Shown one piece after another: positions 31,690 to 40,031 of a stretch of 45,225 bases of DNA (its first letter is position 1; each line of letters starts with the position of its first letter). The translations under genes and the position numbers were made by a program. This DNA is from a virus. The notes under the pieces were generated by a model that worked only from the letters and a program-made list of their open reading frames with translations, did no database searches and was not told the DNA's origin. The stretch covers positions 1 through 45,225 of IMG/VR virus record IMGVR_UViG_3300021964_004972. The stretch is one strand, 5' to 3'.

Positions 31690-31971
31690 ATGTGGGATAT
31701 GATACAACAAATGGCAGGCGACCGTCTGTGGATTTATACTAGCATTGGAGGATCGTTGCTTGGCGCTGCGTTCCTGTTTTGGTTTAAAGACACAAGGATG
31801 GCAACATGGGGCGTAACTAAGTTTGATAGTACTCTAGAGTACCTTGCAATCCGTTGGGGATGGACTTGGTTGCAAAATGATCCTAATGCTTGGCGTGTAA
31901 AGTACCCTAAAATAACTTCTAAGATTGACGAGCTAGAAGCACGTCTTGCTAAACTAGAGGGGAAAGACTAA
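31690..31971 (+). CDS. Single-span membrane protein, holin-family candidate
   Basis: This 93-residue protein has one clear membrane helix (~12-32, RLWIYTSIGGSLLGAAFLFWF), a Trp-rich middle (IRWGWTWLQNDPNAW) and a charged C-terminal helix (KIDELEARLAKLEGKD). Its place after endolysin and spanins, and its hairpin-controlled Shine-Dalgarno, fit a lysis-timing role such as holin or antiholin. The sequence alone does not prove this. Its stop overlaps the next start (TAATG). Confidence 0.6.
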   Translation: MWDMIQQMAGDRLWIYTSIGGSLLGAAFLFWFKDTRMATWGVTKFDSTLEYLAIRWGWTWLQNDPNAWRVKYPKITSKIDELEARLAKLEGKD

Positions 31972-32303
31972 TGGCAGATAAAAAAACAATCGACGCTGAT
32001 GCAGTCGAGGGCATGGACGCAAACGGTGACGGACACATTTCTAAAGAAGAACTGGATATGCACCTTGAGTTCAAACGTAAAGCACTAGAAGATGCAGACG
32101 CACAGCGTGATGCAATGCGTAAAATGACTTGGTTCGCACTATTTGGTATGCTACTATATCCATTTACTATTGTAGCAACTAGCCTACTTGGTGCAGATAC
32201 TGCGGCAAATATTATTGGTGATATTGCACCTACATATTTTGTTGCTATCTCTGCTTTGGTTGCAGCATTCTTTGGTGCTGACGCTGTTAAAAGCAAGCAG
32301 TAA
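31971..32303 (+). CDS. EF-hand membrane protein, holin candidate
   Basis: This 110-residue protein has a canonical EF-hand calcium loop at residues 16-27 (DANGDGHISKEE, with ligands at D16, N18, D20, H22, S24 and E27) in a soluble N-terminus, then a charged helix and two hydrophobic spans (~47-70 MTWFALFGMLLYPFTIVATS; ~76-104 NIIGDIAPTYFVAISALVAA). Two spans, small size and the lysis-cassette position fit a class II holin-like protein; the calcium site is unusual. It is coupled to the previous gene. Ca binding and pore formation are inferred. Confidence 0.6.
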   Translation: MADKKTIDADAVEGMDANGDGHISKEELDMHLEFKRKALEDADAQRDAMRKMTWFALFGMLLYPFTIVATSLLGADTAANIIGDIAPTYFVAISALVAAFFGADAVKSKQ

Positions 32304-32319
32304 TCACTACTGTTAATAC

Positions 32320-32358
32320 ATAATAGTCCATGCGATAAGTAAATGTATGGACTATTAT
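32320..32358 (+). promoter_or_regulatory. 12-bp hairpin burying the dnaJ start codon
   Basis: ATAATAGTCCAT (32320-32331) pairs perfectly with ATGGACTATTAT (32347-32358). The right arm is the first four codons of dnaJ, so the start codon is inside the stem. The 15-nt loop allows one further C-G pair and two G-T wobbles. The stem has only four G-C pairs. There is no good Shine-Dalgarno. Candidate for temperature- or factor-dependent control of a chaperone; a terminator is a weaker alternative as no U-run follows. Confidence 0.6.
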
Positions 32359-33153
32359 TCTACACTAGGCGTTAACAAAAACGCTACTCAAGATGATATA
32401 CGTAAAGCATACAAAAAACAAAGTATGCAGCATCACCCTGATCGCGGCGGTAATGAAGAAGTCTTTAAAAAAATAAACGAAGCGTATAGCACATTAAAAG
32501 ATCCAGCTAAAAGACAAGAATACGATAATCCACAACCTCAATGGGATCAAAGAAACTATGCTGATCCGTTTGAGCAGATGTTTGGACAAATGCGAGGTAG
32601 ACGTCAGCGCAATAAGGATATATTATGTACAGCACAAGTAGAGTTAGTTGACATAATCAAAGGCAAAAAGTTAGATATAGAATATCAACTTCCTTCGGGC
32701 ATCAAGCAAACAGCAACAGTACATATTCCAGCAGGCATTGATAACAATGTAACTATGCGTTATCAAGGCTTAGGGGACAATATGTTTAAGCAGTTGCCTC
32801 GAGGAGACTTGTTAATAAAAGTAATAATAAGAACTCCGCGAGGTTGGGATAGACAAGGCGAAAACTTGTTAACATTTACTGAAGTAAATGTTTTTGAAGC
32901 AATGTTAGGAACTAAAAAAGTAATACGAACATTAGAGAACAAGACACTTCAACTAACAATACCTCCAGGAACACAACCTGATCAAGTTTTTAGTATCAGC
33001 GACCATGGACTTGTGAGTCAACGTACAGGAAAACGAGGAAGTATTTACGTTAAAGTGAAAGTAAAAGTGCCAAAAGTAGATGACAACGTCGGCCAAGATA
33101 TGTTACAATATATAAAGGAAGCACAAAATGAATATAGTAAAGTATCCAGATGA
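32347..33153 (+). CDS. dnaJ: DnaJ/CbpA-type J-domain co-chaperone
   Basis: This 268-residue Hsp40 has a J domain at residues 1-62 with the catalytic H30-P31-D32 (HHPDRGGNEEVFKKINEAY), then a short linker and C-terminal substrate-binding domains (~85-268) with VHIPAGIDNNVTMRYQGLG and LTIPPGTQPDQVFSISDHGL. It lacks the Cys-rich zinc finger of full DnaJ, so it is a class II (CbpA-like) form. It should stimulate host DnaK. Translation starts at the DYY of the J domain, in a hairpin and without a clear ribosome binding site. It overlaps the peptide deformylase by 26 nt. Confidence 0.9.
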   Translation: MDYYSTLGVNKNATQDDIRKAYKKQSMQHHPDRGGNEEVFKKINEAYSTLKDPAKRQEYDNPQPQWDQRNYADPFEQMFGQMRGRRQRNKDILCTAQVELVDIIKGKKLDIEYQLPSGIKQTATVHIPAGIDNNVTMRYQGLGDNMFKQLPRGDLLIKVIIRTPRGWDRQGENLLTFTEVNVFEAMLGTKKVIRTLENKTLQLTIPPGTQPDQVFSISDHGLVSQRTGKRGSIYVKVKVKVPKVDDNVGQDMLQYIKEAQNEYSKVSR

Positions 33154-33634
33154 ATGGTTGAATACAGTATGCGAGCCCTACGACTTTGAAAAGGACGGAG
33201 ATCCTCAAGAACTTGTTAGGGGTATGATCGAAACTATGCTCGAAAATGACGGCATTGGGTTAGCAGCACCTCAAGTACAATGCAATAAGGCTGTATTTGT
33301 GTTTAGACCTTTTAACATTGAAGGACACACAGACCCTATTGCTGTGTTTAATCCTTCTATTATTAATGTTGGATCTGGGTTAGATACTGCTGACGAAGGA
33401 TGTTTAAGCCATCCTGGATTAGTACTTTCGATAAAACGACCAGACAGCGTGACAACCGAATATCTTGACATTTATGGTCAAAAGCGTGTATTATTTTTAC
33501 AAGGCATCGATGCAAGATGTTTTTTGCATGAGTTTGATCATTTATGCGGAACAGATTTTACACACAGAGTAAGCAAACTAAAAAGAGAAATGGCTCTAAA
33601 AAAACTTAATAAGAGGAAAAAAGTTCATGGTTGA
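33128..33634 (+). CDS. def: Peptide deformylase
   Basis: This 168-residue metalloenzyme removes the formyl group from new proteins. All three motifs are present: GIGLAAPQ at 42-49, EGCLS at 90-94 (metal ligand C92) and HEFDH at 134-138 (ligands H134 and H138, catalytic E135). The length is normal (about 165-190). The tail is basic (KLKREMALKKLNKRKK). The gene overlaps dnaJ by 26 nt and clpA by 8 nt, with AAAGGAAG as ribosome site. Marine phages often carry deformylases; placing it between DnaJ and ClpA is notable. Confidence 0.95.
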   Translation: MNIVKYPDEWLNTVCEPYDFEKDGDPQELVRGMIETMLENDGIGLAAPQVQCNKAVFVFRPFNIEGHTDPIAVFNPSIINVGSGLDTADEGCLSHPGLVLSIKRPDSVTTEYLDIYGQKRVLFLQGIDARCFLHEFDHLCGTDFTHRVSKLKREMALKKLNKRKKVHG

Positions 33635-35861
33635 ACCAAGTGAAGCACTACAAATCGTATTTGACAAAGCAGTTGAAGATGCTTTGAAACTACGTCATGA
33701 ATATGTTACTTTGGAGCATCTGCTGTTTGCAATGATGTGCGAAGAAACATTTTGTACACTAGTTGAAGAATACGGTGCAAATGTTGAATACATTAAAAGC
33801 AACTTAGAGCAGTATTTAAAAAACGAAATCGAACGCTTGCCTGGCGCAGACAAGTATAAGCCACAGAAAACACAAGGTGTTGAACGTGTTCTTAATCGTG
33901 CGTTTACACAGACACTGTTTAATGGTCGTCAAGAAATAACTATTGTTGACGTATTCCTAAGTTTGTTACATGAAAAGAAAAGCTACGGTACATATTTCTT
34001 AGAAAAGTCTGGTGTTGAAAAAGACAAGTTCCAGGCATATGTGAATCATTCAGTAACTGAAGAGATTGACGAAGAAGTTGATAGTATTCTACAAAAAGCA
34101 CTTGATGCGTTTACTACAGATCTTAACTCTGAAGTAGTTAAAGGAAAGATTGATCCTGTTATTGGCCGCTCAGAAGAACTAGAAAGTATTGCACTTGCAC
34201 TAGGACGTCGAAACAAAAACAACGTATTGCTTGTTGGTGAGCCAGGTGTTGGTAAGACTGCTATTGCTGAAGGTCTTGCATACAACATTGAAAATAAAAC
34301 TGTGCCTAGCTTCTTGCAAGAGTACAATGTTTATAATCTAGACATTGGCAGCATGCTTGCTGGATCAAAGTACCGCGGTGACTTTGAAGAACGTTTTAAA
34401 ATGGTTGTAAAAGCATTACAGAAAAAAGGCAAGACTGTAATGTTCATCGACGAAGCACACATGATTAGTGGTGCAGGCGCAGGTGGCGGCAACAGTGCAA
34501 ACGATCTTGCTAACATGCTCAAGCCAGCACTAAGCAAAGGTGACATTAAAGTTGTTGCTTCAACCACGTGGGAAGAATACCGCAAGCACTTTGAAAAGGA
34601 TCGTGCTCTAATGCGTCGATTCCAGCGTGTAACTGTAGACGAACCGACTGCAGAAGTAACTAAGGATATTTTGCGTGGTATTAAGAAATATTACGAAGAC
34701 TTCCACAAAGTTACTATTACAGATGCAGCTATTGACTCGTCTATTAAACTTAGTGTCAAGTACCAATACGATAAGAAACTGCCTGACAAGGCTATTGACT
34801 TAATCGATGTTGCGTGTAGTCGCTTTAAACTTAAAGAGTCTGACGAAGAAAAAGTAGTAGACGTTGATCAGATCCAGTATGAACTGTCGAGAATCGTTAA
34901 CATTCCAGAAGAGACTGTTAAAGAAGCAGAAAGCGAAAGCCTAGCTAACCTTGACAAAAACATGAAAGCAGAAGTGTTTGGTCAAGACAAAGCGATTGAT
35001 CAGATTGTTGACAAGATTCATATTGCACAAGCAGGACTTAAATCAGAAAACCGTCCAGTTGGTAGCTTTGTATTCATGGGTCCAACAGGTTGTGGTAAAA
35101 CTGAAACTGCTAAACAGTTGAGCAAGCACTTGGGTATTCCGCTAGTACGCTTTGACATGTCAGAGTTTATGGAGAAACACTCAGTTGCTAAGTTTATTGG
35201 TTCACCTCCGGGCTACGTAGGTCACGAAGAAAACGCAGGCCTGTTGATTACTAAACTACAAGAAACACCTAACTGTGTACTATTGCTTGATGAGATCGAA
35301 AAAGCACACCCGGATGTATCACAAATCTTGCTACAAGTAATGGATAACGGTTTTGTAACTGGTTCTAATGGTAAGGTTGCGGATGCACGTAACTGTGTAC
35401 TAATCTTAACTACAAACTTGGGTGCAGCCGCAAGCGAAAAGAATACTATCGGTTTTGGTAGTGACAACAAAGACTATGAAGACACAGAACTTAAACAGTT
35501 CTTTGCTCCAGAGTTCCGCAATCGCTTAGACGGAGTCATTACGTTTGGTAAACTAGAAAAGAATACAATGATGAAGATTGTTGGTAAGTTCTTGCTAGAG
35601 CTAAAAGAACAAGTAGTAGACAAAAATGTTGCTATTAGTGTTACTGATTCAGCTCTTGATTACTTAGTTGACACTGGCTTTGATCCTAAAATGGGAGCAA
35701 GACCATTGCAGCGTATTATTGATCAAGACATTAAGAGACCGCTTTCTAAACTGCTATTGTTTGGAGATCTAAAGAATGGCGGGAAAGTAGAAGTTGATGT
35801 TGCAGACGACACAATCATTCTACATACTGAGGTAATGGAAACGGAAGTTGTCACCGAGTAA
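33627..35861 (+). CDS. clpA: ClpA-like AAA+ protein unfoldase
   Basis: This 744-residue protein has the full ClpA plan: an N-domain (~1-145, DALKLRHEYVTLEHLLFAMM), AAA+ module 1 with Walker A GEPGVGKT (204-211) and Walker B MFIDEAH (272-278), and module 2 with Walker A GPTGCGKT (485-492), LLLDEIEKAHPDV and FAPEFRNRLDG. The tripeptide IGF (608-610) lies where ClpA/ClpX proteins carry the IG[FL] loop that docks on ClpP, so it probably partners with host or phage ClpP. It lacks the long ClpB middle domain. Near-full length and apparently intact. It closes the dnaJ-def-clpA operon. Confidence 0.95.
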   Translation: MVEPSEALQIVFDKAVEDALKLRHEYVTLEHLLFAMMCEETFCTLVEEYGANVEYIKSNLEQYLKNEIERLPGADKYKPQKTQGVERVLNRAFTQTLFNGRQEITIVDVFLSLLHEKKSYGTYFLEKSGVEKDKFQAYVNHSVTEEIDEEVDSILQKALDAFTTDLNSEVVKGKIDPVIGRSEELESIALALGRRNKNNVLLVGEPGVGKTAIAEGLAYNIENKTVPSFLQEYNVYNLDIGSMLAGSKYRGDFEERFKMVVKALQKKGKTVMFIDEAHMISGAGAGGGNSANDLANMLKPALSKGDIKVVASTTWEEYRKHFEKDRALMRRFQRVTVDEPTAEVTKDILRGIKKYYEDFHKVTITDAAIDSSIKLSVKYQYDKKLPDKAIDLIDVACSRFKLKESDEEKVVDVDQIQYELSRIVNIPEETVKEAESESLANLDKNMKAEVFGQDKAIDQIVDKIHIAQAGLKSENRPVGSFVFMGPTGCGKTETAKQLSKHLGIPLVRFDMSEFMEKHSVAKFIGSPPGYVGHEENAGLLITKLQETPNCVLLLDEIEKAHPDVSQILLQVMDNGFVTGSNGKVADARNCVLILTTNLGAAASEKNTIGFGSDNKDYEDTELKQFFAPEFRNRLDGVITFGKLEKNTMMKIVGKFLLELKEQVVDKNVAISVTDSALDYLVDTGFDPKMGARPLQRIIDQDIKRPLSKLLLFGDLKNGGKVEVDVADDTIILHTEVMETEVVTE

Positions 35862-36528
35862 TACTACACGCTTGTACTACGGCAAGTATGCATATCGTTT
35901 GAGTGTGTACTGTGCCGTAGCAGGCATATTTAGAAATAAAGACTTTAACTATGCAAGGTATCGATTAGATTTATGGAATCAAGACATTGCAGACGGTGTG
36001 CAACCTCGCCTTGGTCTTTATAGAGGTGGTGACTTAATAGCAGTATCGGACATACATTTTGGCCTAACACTGCTTAACATTTTTAAAAGGGCGCCTAACG
36101 AGTTTTTGCTACGTATTGAAAATCGTACAATAAACATTTTTAGCAATGATTCTAAATGGTTAGAACATTTAGACCAACTATTAGGAAGCGAAGCATATGA
36201 GCTAGTGCGTCCTGAAAATGAAAATGTTGCAAAATACTTGTTAGCAAACCCTAAACATCAGATAACTCCCCATAACGGATTTGAATACAAGATAACAACT
36301 AAGTTTGTGCGAAAAGGATTTGCTTCTTTTGGTACTTGGTGTAGCAATACTGATAAAGTTAAAATAAGCAAAAAGTTTAAAGAAGAACTGTTAGACGATT
36401 CTATTTTGCATGATGGAAGAATAATCTATGTAAAAGACGAAAAAACTTTAAATATAGTTACACTGTTTATAAGTGAAGGGATTAGAAGTATAATATACCT
36501 CATAGATCCTAAAGAGATAGATATTTAA
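35848..36528 (+). CDS. Hypothetical protein after clpA
   Basis: This 226-residue basic protein begins TRLYYGKYAYRLSVYCAVAG and contains RIENRTINIFSNDSKWLEHL near 93-112 and KVKISKKFKEELLDDSILHDG near 172-192. I do not recognise the family. The only usable start is TTG 35848, within the clpA 3' end. A rare TTG start and the 14-nt overlap suggest coupled, low translation. No membrane segment or catalytic motif is seen. It is followed by a late motif and structural genes, so it closes the proteostasis block. Confidence 0.6.
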   Translation: MSPSNTTRLYYGKYAYRLSVYCAVAGIFRNKDFNYARYRLDLWNQDIADGVQPRLGLYRGGDLIAVSDIHFGLTLLNIFKRAPNEFLLRIENRTINIFSNDSKWLEHLDQLLGSEAYELVRPENENVAKYLLANPKHQITPHNGFEYKITTKFVRKGFASFGTWCSNTDKVKISKKFKEELLDDSILHDGRIIYVKDEKTLNIVTLFISEGIRSIIYLIDPKEIDI

Positions 36529-36535
36529 AGTAAGG

Positions 36536-36542
36536 ATAAATA
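36536..36542 (+). promoter_or_regulatory. Late promoter motif almost touching a start codon
   Basis: GATAAATAC ends 4 nt before ATG 36547. With usual T4 late spacing the transcript would start at or just after the ATG, so this gene may be translated from a leaderless or very short leader, or mainly from read-through. Confidence 0.5.
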
Positions 36543-36546
36543 CAGT

Positions 36547-36972
36547 ATGTCCAGTAGAAGCACAACATTACAACCATCAATATCGTACGATATTACAAGA
36601 GTATTACCGTATGTAACGTCAAATATAGCCGGAGACGGCTATTTCGGGAGCGGAGACGGAAACCACACAGCACAGTTTAGTCTAGACGGCTTTACTGGAA
36701 AGTTTCATGTTGAAGCAAGCATTGCTAACAGTCCAACAGATGCAGATTGGATTACTATTAAGTTAGCAGAACCAACTGTTAGTACAACACAACTAACAGT
36801 ATTAGCATCAGGAGCAGTTTCGCAAAGCGGAAATCTCGTTAGTGATATTGAATACACTGTGCCTGAAACAAGTACAAAGATCTACAACTTTGTAGGTAAC
36901 TTTACTTGGGTTAGGGTTGTTGTTGAAAACTGGACAGCAGGAACAATAAACAGTATATTGTTGAATCACTAA
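36547..36972 (+). CDS. Small beta-rich virion protein
   Basis: This 141-residue protein begins MSSRSTTLQPSISYDITRVL and has a beta-sandwich-like pattern (YFGSGDGNHTAQFSLDGF, FHVEASIANSPTDADWITIK, NFTWVRVVVENWTAGTI). The motif order, binding-module look and position before fibre genes suggest a small head-decoration or fibre-associated protein. No catalytic motif. It precedes the 75-aa fibre-module gene by 10 nt. Confidence 0.65.
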   Translation: MSSRSTTLQPSISYDITRVLPYVTSNIAGDGYFGSGDGNHTAQFSLDGFTGKFHVEASIANSPTDADWITIKLAEPTVSTTQLTVLASGAVSQSGNLVSDIEYTVPETSTKIYNFVGNFTWVRVVVENWTAGTINSILLNH

Positions 36973-36982
36973 GAGATGAGTA

Positions 36983-37210
36983 ATGGCAAAACAGACGATA
37001 AACATAGGTGCTTATGAGTTTGATCTAAATGCAGACACATTGCGTGAAGCATTTGACAAAACAAATCAAAACTTTAACGAGCTGTACTCAGCAGCATATA
37101 CTCCTTTAGATCCATTAGACTGGAACGGAACTCCTCCGACTACCGTAGGCGAAGCACTTGATCGTCTAGCTGTTGTGGTTAAAACTTTAAATGGTGGCAC
37201 AGGAGCGTAA
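36983..37210 (+). CDS. Small protein made of the shared fibre N-terminal module
   Basis: This 75-residue protein begins MAKQTINIGAYEFDLNADTL and FDKTNQNFNELYS, the same module as at the start of the 2718-aa and 244-aa structural proteins. It then ends in a short helical segment (TTVGEALDRLAVVVKTLN). It may be a free attachment adaptor or a plug for fibres. An AGAGATGAG-type ribosome site precedes it. Whether it is made as a stand-alone virion part is inference. Confidence 0.7.
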   Translation: MAKQTINIGAYEFDLNADTLREAFDKTNQNFNELYSAAYTPLDPLDWNGTPPTTVGEALDRLAVVVKTLNGGTGA

Positions 37211-37212
37211 CG

Positions 37213-37219
37213 ATAAATA
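37213..37219 (+). promoter_or_regulatory. Late promoter motif before the 925-aa fibre gene
   Basis: GATAAATAC lies 27 nt before ATG 37247 in the gap after the 75-aa gene. It matches the late core at seven of eight positions. Confidence 0.6.
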
Positions 37220-37246
37220 CATGAGTATATTATAGGAATACAAGAG

Positions 37247-40024
37247 ATGGCAGATAGAGTACCCTTAATCGTTGATGTAAGCGATAATAATAAAATAAAA
37301 GAACTTCCAATCGGCGACAACTTAGATTTAAGTGGAAGTGATATTTCGCAAGTTGCAAATATTACTGCTACTGGTATTATTAGACAAGCAGGATTGCCTG
37401 TAAGTACGTTTAGTGGCAACTACGCTGATTTGAACGGACTTCCGCCAATACCTATAAACACTAGTGACTTAGTAAACGACGGTGATGGAGACCCTGGTCT
37501 AACATTTATTACGTCTGCTGATATTCCTCCATTTACCGATACACTTAATGACGTTGTTCAAAGAGGACAAACTTCATTAAAAGGACTTATTATTGCTGCC
37601 GCAAGTCAAGACGTTGGTATTAGTGTTAGTACTCAAAATAACAACGTAGCAAACTATACCTTTAATAACGTAGACGATCAACAAAACACTGCCGCACTAT
37701 TCACTATAAAACATTCAGATCAGGCTATTGGTAAACTTGCAAACCTACAATATGACGGGCGAGATAACGCTGGTAACTCTGTTACATACGGACAGTTTGA
37801 AATGTCTGTTTCAAACAACACACAACTTGGACTAGAATCACGATACGAACTTTATGTTAGAGAAGCAGGTAACTTAGTCCTTCCGCTACGTGTAGACGGA
37901 GAAGGTATTACTGTTGGTGGTGTTATCACGGGTAACATACAGTCATCAGGAACTAGTACATTTAATAATGTACAAGTTGCAACGGCAGATATTACTAGCA
38001 CATTAACAATGGGTGATATAACATTTAATGCTGCTACTACAACTATACAGTCAGGTACAACACGACTAAACATTGGTGCAAACAATACCAATATAACTTT
38101 AGGTGGTACAGGTAATACTGGTATTGATATCGAAACTGCAAAACTTAATGTTAGTAACGTACTAGAAGTAGACGGCGAACTAAAAGCACAAGCGTTTCCT
38201 TTAAGTGCTACATTTACAGGTGGTATGGTAGTATCAGGTAACGAGCCCAACTTTAAAGTACAATCTGCAGATGCATTTGCTAACTATGGTTCTACTGCAA
38301 CTATTAGATTACAAAGTGATAGAAAAAATCCTCCTATTAACAATGATATGGGAGAGATTGAGTTTATCGGTCTTTCTGCACAGGATGCATGGTCAAGTTA
38401 TAGAACAGTTGCTAAGATTAGAGTTGGCACAGAAGACGACGAAGCAGTACTAAGTGCTAACCAAAGTTCATACTTCTACAAGTTTGAAGTATTTGACAAT
38501 ACACACACTCCAGTTAACACAGGCGATTATACTAGTGTTCCGTTTGTTATTGGGTATAACAGTGAACCATCGGGCGCAAGTGGTGATGCATATAAAGCAA
38601 CTATTGTAAACTTTTATAACTCAAAAGACGATTTTATTGTACTAGGTGGATCTACAGACGGAAGCGGATTTCCAGTTAAAATACTACATGCTGATTATGA
38701 TAATGAAAGTGTAAGTACTAGCGGTGACTTAACTGTTGGTGGTCAACTAACTGTTAGCGGAACAAGTACAAGTACCTTTGATGGTAATGTAACTATTACC
38801 GGAAACTTACAGATTGACGGTACAACTACTACAGTTAACTCAACTGATTTAGTAGTTACAGACAAACTTATTACTGTTGCAGACGGTTCTTCAAACGCAG
38901 CCGCAGCAAATGGTGCAGGTATTGAAGTAGACTTAGGCGTAGACGGAACTGCTGATCTTATATATGTAAATGGAACAGACAGTTGGACATTTGATAGATC
39001 AGTTGTAGTGTCAGGTGTTAATAGTGTTACTGCTAGTACATTCTCAGGAGCATTATCAGGCAACGCTACAACAGCAACAACACTGGAAACTGCTCGTAAC
39101 ATTAACGGTGTTAGCTTTAACGGCAGTGCTGCTATTACTATTACAGCACAAACTCCAAACTCAATACAACCTGGCACAGGCATTAGCTTTGGCGCTAGTG
39201 TAACTGACTGGACTGGTGATGCTACAAGAACTATTACTAACACTGATTTAGGCAGCAGTCAAGATATTGTTAAAACTATCTCAGTTGTAGATGCTATTGG
39301 ATCGTTTACATTTGCTGAAACTGGAAGTTATAGCGTAAGCGGCAACACAGATACATTTACATTCTTTGGCAACACAGGTATTAATGTTAACATTGATGCA
39401 ACTAATGGTGCTATTGAAATAGTTAATGACGGTGTTGTAGATATTACAACAGGCACCGGACTAAGCACAAACACAAGTGCTACTGGTTCTGTTAGCGTAA
39501 CTAACACTGACAGAGGTAGCGATCAAAACATCTTTAAAACAGTTACACCTACAGGATCAACTAATATTACAGCAGGCAGTAACAACGCAACACTAAATGT
39601 TACAGGTGGTGACGGTATCACAGTTGCAGGTGACAACACCAGCAAAACGCTAACTATTACTAACAGTGGTGCGCTAAGTGTTGTTGCAGGTACAGCTATT
39701 AGTGTTACAGAAAGTGCAGGCAACTATACTGTTAATAACACTGGTCTTGATACTGTAACTGGTACTGCAAACGAGATTGAAGTTGGTACTAAGAGCGGAA
39801 ACAGTCAACAGATTGGTTTACCTGCTTCTGTTACAATCGCAACGTTGACTACATCAACTGCATTTAACAGTTCAGGATCAACTAGAATAGGTAATGCTGT
39901 AACTGACACATTGCGTATTGATGCTGGTGTAGGACAAGGTACACCAACTAACGGTACAACACCTGCAGGTTGGATAGAGATTAGCGTAAACGGTACTACT
40001 GGATACTTGCCGTATTATCAATAA
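37247..40024 (+). CDS. Tail fibre protein, 925 aa
   Basis: This 925-residue fibre starts with an acidic head (RVPLIVDVSDNNKIKELPIG) and continues as Gly/Thr/Asn/Ser beta repeats. A non-repetitive island near 340-480 (SAQDAWSSYRTVAKIRVG) may be a globular insert. The fibre signature TARNINGVSFNGSAAI near 617 and the segment GTTTTVNST near 525 are shared with the 761-aa and 2718-aa fibres respectively, the latter at identical DNA over 27 bp. The tail is a repeat-rich shaft ending in GWIEISVNGTTGYLPYYQ. No chaperone or depolymerase motif is evident. Probably a long or side tail fibre. Confidence 0.8.
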   Translation: MADRVPLIVDVSDNNKIKELPIGDNLDLSGSDISQVANITATGIIRQAGLPVSTFSGNYADLNGLPPIPINTSDLVNDGDGDPGLTFITSADIPPFTDTLNDVVQRGQTSLKGLIIAAASQDVGISVSTQNNNVANYTFNNVDDQQNTAALFTIKHSDQAIGKLANLQYDGRDNAGNSVTYGQFEMSVSNNTQLGLESRYELYVREAGNLVLPLRVDGEGITVGGVITGNIQSSGTSTFNNVQVATADITSTLTMGDITFNAATTTIQSGTTRLNIGANNTNITLGGTGNTGIDIETAKLNVSNVLEVDGELKAQAFPLSATFTGGMVVSGNEPNFKVQSADAFANYGSTATIRLQSDRKNPPINNDMGEIEFIGLSAQDAWSSYRTVAKIRVGTEDDEAVLSANQSSYFYKFEVFDNTHTPVNTGDYTSVPFVIGYNSEPSGASGDAYKATIVNFYNSKDDFIVLGGSTDGSGFPVKILHADYDNESVSTSGDLTVGGQLTVSGTSTSTFDGNVTITGNLQIDGTTTTVNSTDLVVTDKLITVADGSSNAAAANGAGIEVDLGVDGTADLIYVNGTDSWTFDRSVVVSGVNSVTASTFSGALSGNATTATTLETARNINGVSFNGSAAITITAQTPNSIQPGTGISFGASVTDWTGDATRTITNTDLGSSQDIVKTISVVDAIGSFTFAETGSYSVSGNTDTFTFFGNTGINVNIDATNGAIEIVNDGVVDITTGTGLSTNTSATGSVSVTNTDRGSDQNIFKTVTPTGSTNITAGSNNATLNVTGGDGITVAGDNTSKTLTITNSGALSVVAGTAISVTESAGNYTVNNTGLDTVTGTANEIEVGTKSGNSQQIGLPASVTIATLTTSTAFNSSGSTRIGNAVTDTLRIDAGVGQGTPTNGTTPAGWIEISVNGTTGYLPYYQ
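38819..38845 (+). repeat. 27-bp direct repeat, copy 2 (fibre gene)
   Basis: Identical to 10250-10276 in the giant fibre gene. Both copies encode the same Thr-rich peptide in the same frame, 28.6 kb apart in the window. Confidence 0.85.
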
Positions 40025-40031
40025 GGAATAA

